Positions 63,968 to 64,000 of a DNA stretch of 64,000 bases are shown in pieces. Origin of the DNA: Ypsolopha sequella (lineage: Eukaryota > Arthropoda > Insecta > Lepidoptera > Ypsolophidae); contig CAKOHE010000034.1 of NCBI GenBank assembly GCA_934047225.1, positions 1 through 64,000 of the forward strand, given 5' to 3'. The notes beneath the pieces were generated by a model, which ran no database searches, was not told where the DNA came from, and was given only the letters and a program-made list of their open reading frames with translations. The position numbers were made by a program, and so were the translations under genes. Position 1 is the stretch's first letter; every line of letters starts with the position of its first letter.

Positions 63968-64000
63968 CGTTCGAAGGACCATGTGCGGGAGCGTAGTTGA

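Overview
The window looks like nuclear DNA of an insect, most likely a moth or butterfly (Lepidoptera). It is AT-rich and has no operons or bacterial signals. It is packed with transposable elements (TEs): LINEs, a BEL/Pao retrotransposon, mariner, hAT-type, TTAA-flanked and Helentron-like non-autonomous elements, and tRNA-derived SINEs. Several repeats (an RTE-type 3' tail, a repeat with 'GTCCGTCTGTCTGTC' runs, and a LINE ORF1 resembling the baculovirus FP domain) are familiar from lepidopteran genomes. Only one segment looks like host coding sequence: a GC-rich, splice-bounded exon at 53527-53714 (+). The simplest reading is that much of the window is intron or intergenic sequence around that gene.

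Layout. 1-7.0 kb: LINE tail fragment, abutting TTAA elements with a nested insertion, an inverted-repeat element, a mariner relic, a tRNA-derived SINE and a perfect 40-bp hairpin. 7.4-16.2 kb: a restriction-like-endonuclease (RLE) LINE fragment, internally duplicated repeats, two hAT-type elements with 8-bp target duplications, foldbacks, and the first of six copies of a ~390-bp Helentron-like family. 17.6-18.8 kb: a ~600-bp hexamer satellite next to a LINE tail. 19.3-24.4 kb (-): a nearly complete two-ORF LINE. 24.9-29.3 kb: three more hAT-type elements with target duplications. 29.4-32.3 kb (+): a second long LINE ORF with a poly(A) tail. 33.8-35.1 kb (-): a whole mariner copy with terminal repeats and a broken transposase. 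35.6-46.9 kb: a minisatellite, foldbacks, a LINE tail, an RTE tail, more TTAA elements and a second RLE fragment. 48.6-58.2 kb: the host exon, the longest RLE-domain ORF (54534-55172) and more elements. 59.0-62.3 kb (-): a degraded BEL/Pao gag-pol. 62.5-64 kb: GC-rich palindromic and repetitive DNA.

The coding regions belong to separate mobile elements. The two long LINE ORFs are open over ~900-1000 codons and so look young. The mariner and BEL/Pao copies are dead, and the non-autonomous elements would have depended on enzymes encoded elsewhere. The signals that stand out most are the Helentron-like families with a long terminal foldback, TTAA elements abutting at a shared TTAA in both copies of one family, the set of hAT-type elements with intact target duplications, the three RLE-domain fragments, and the isolated host exon.
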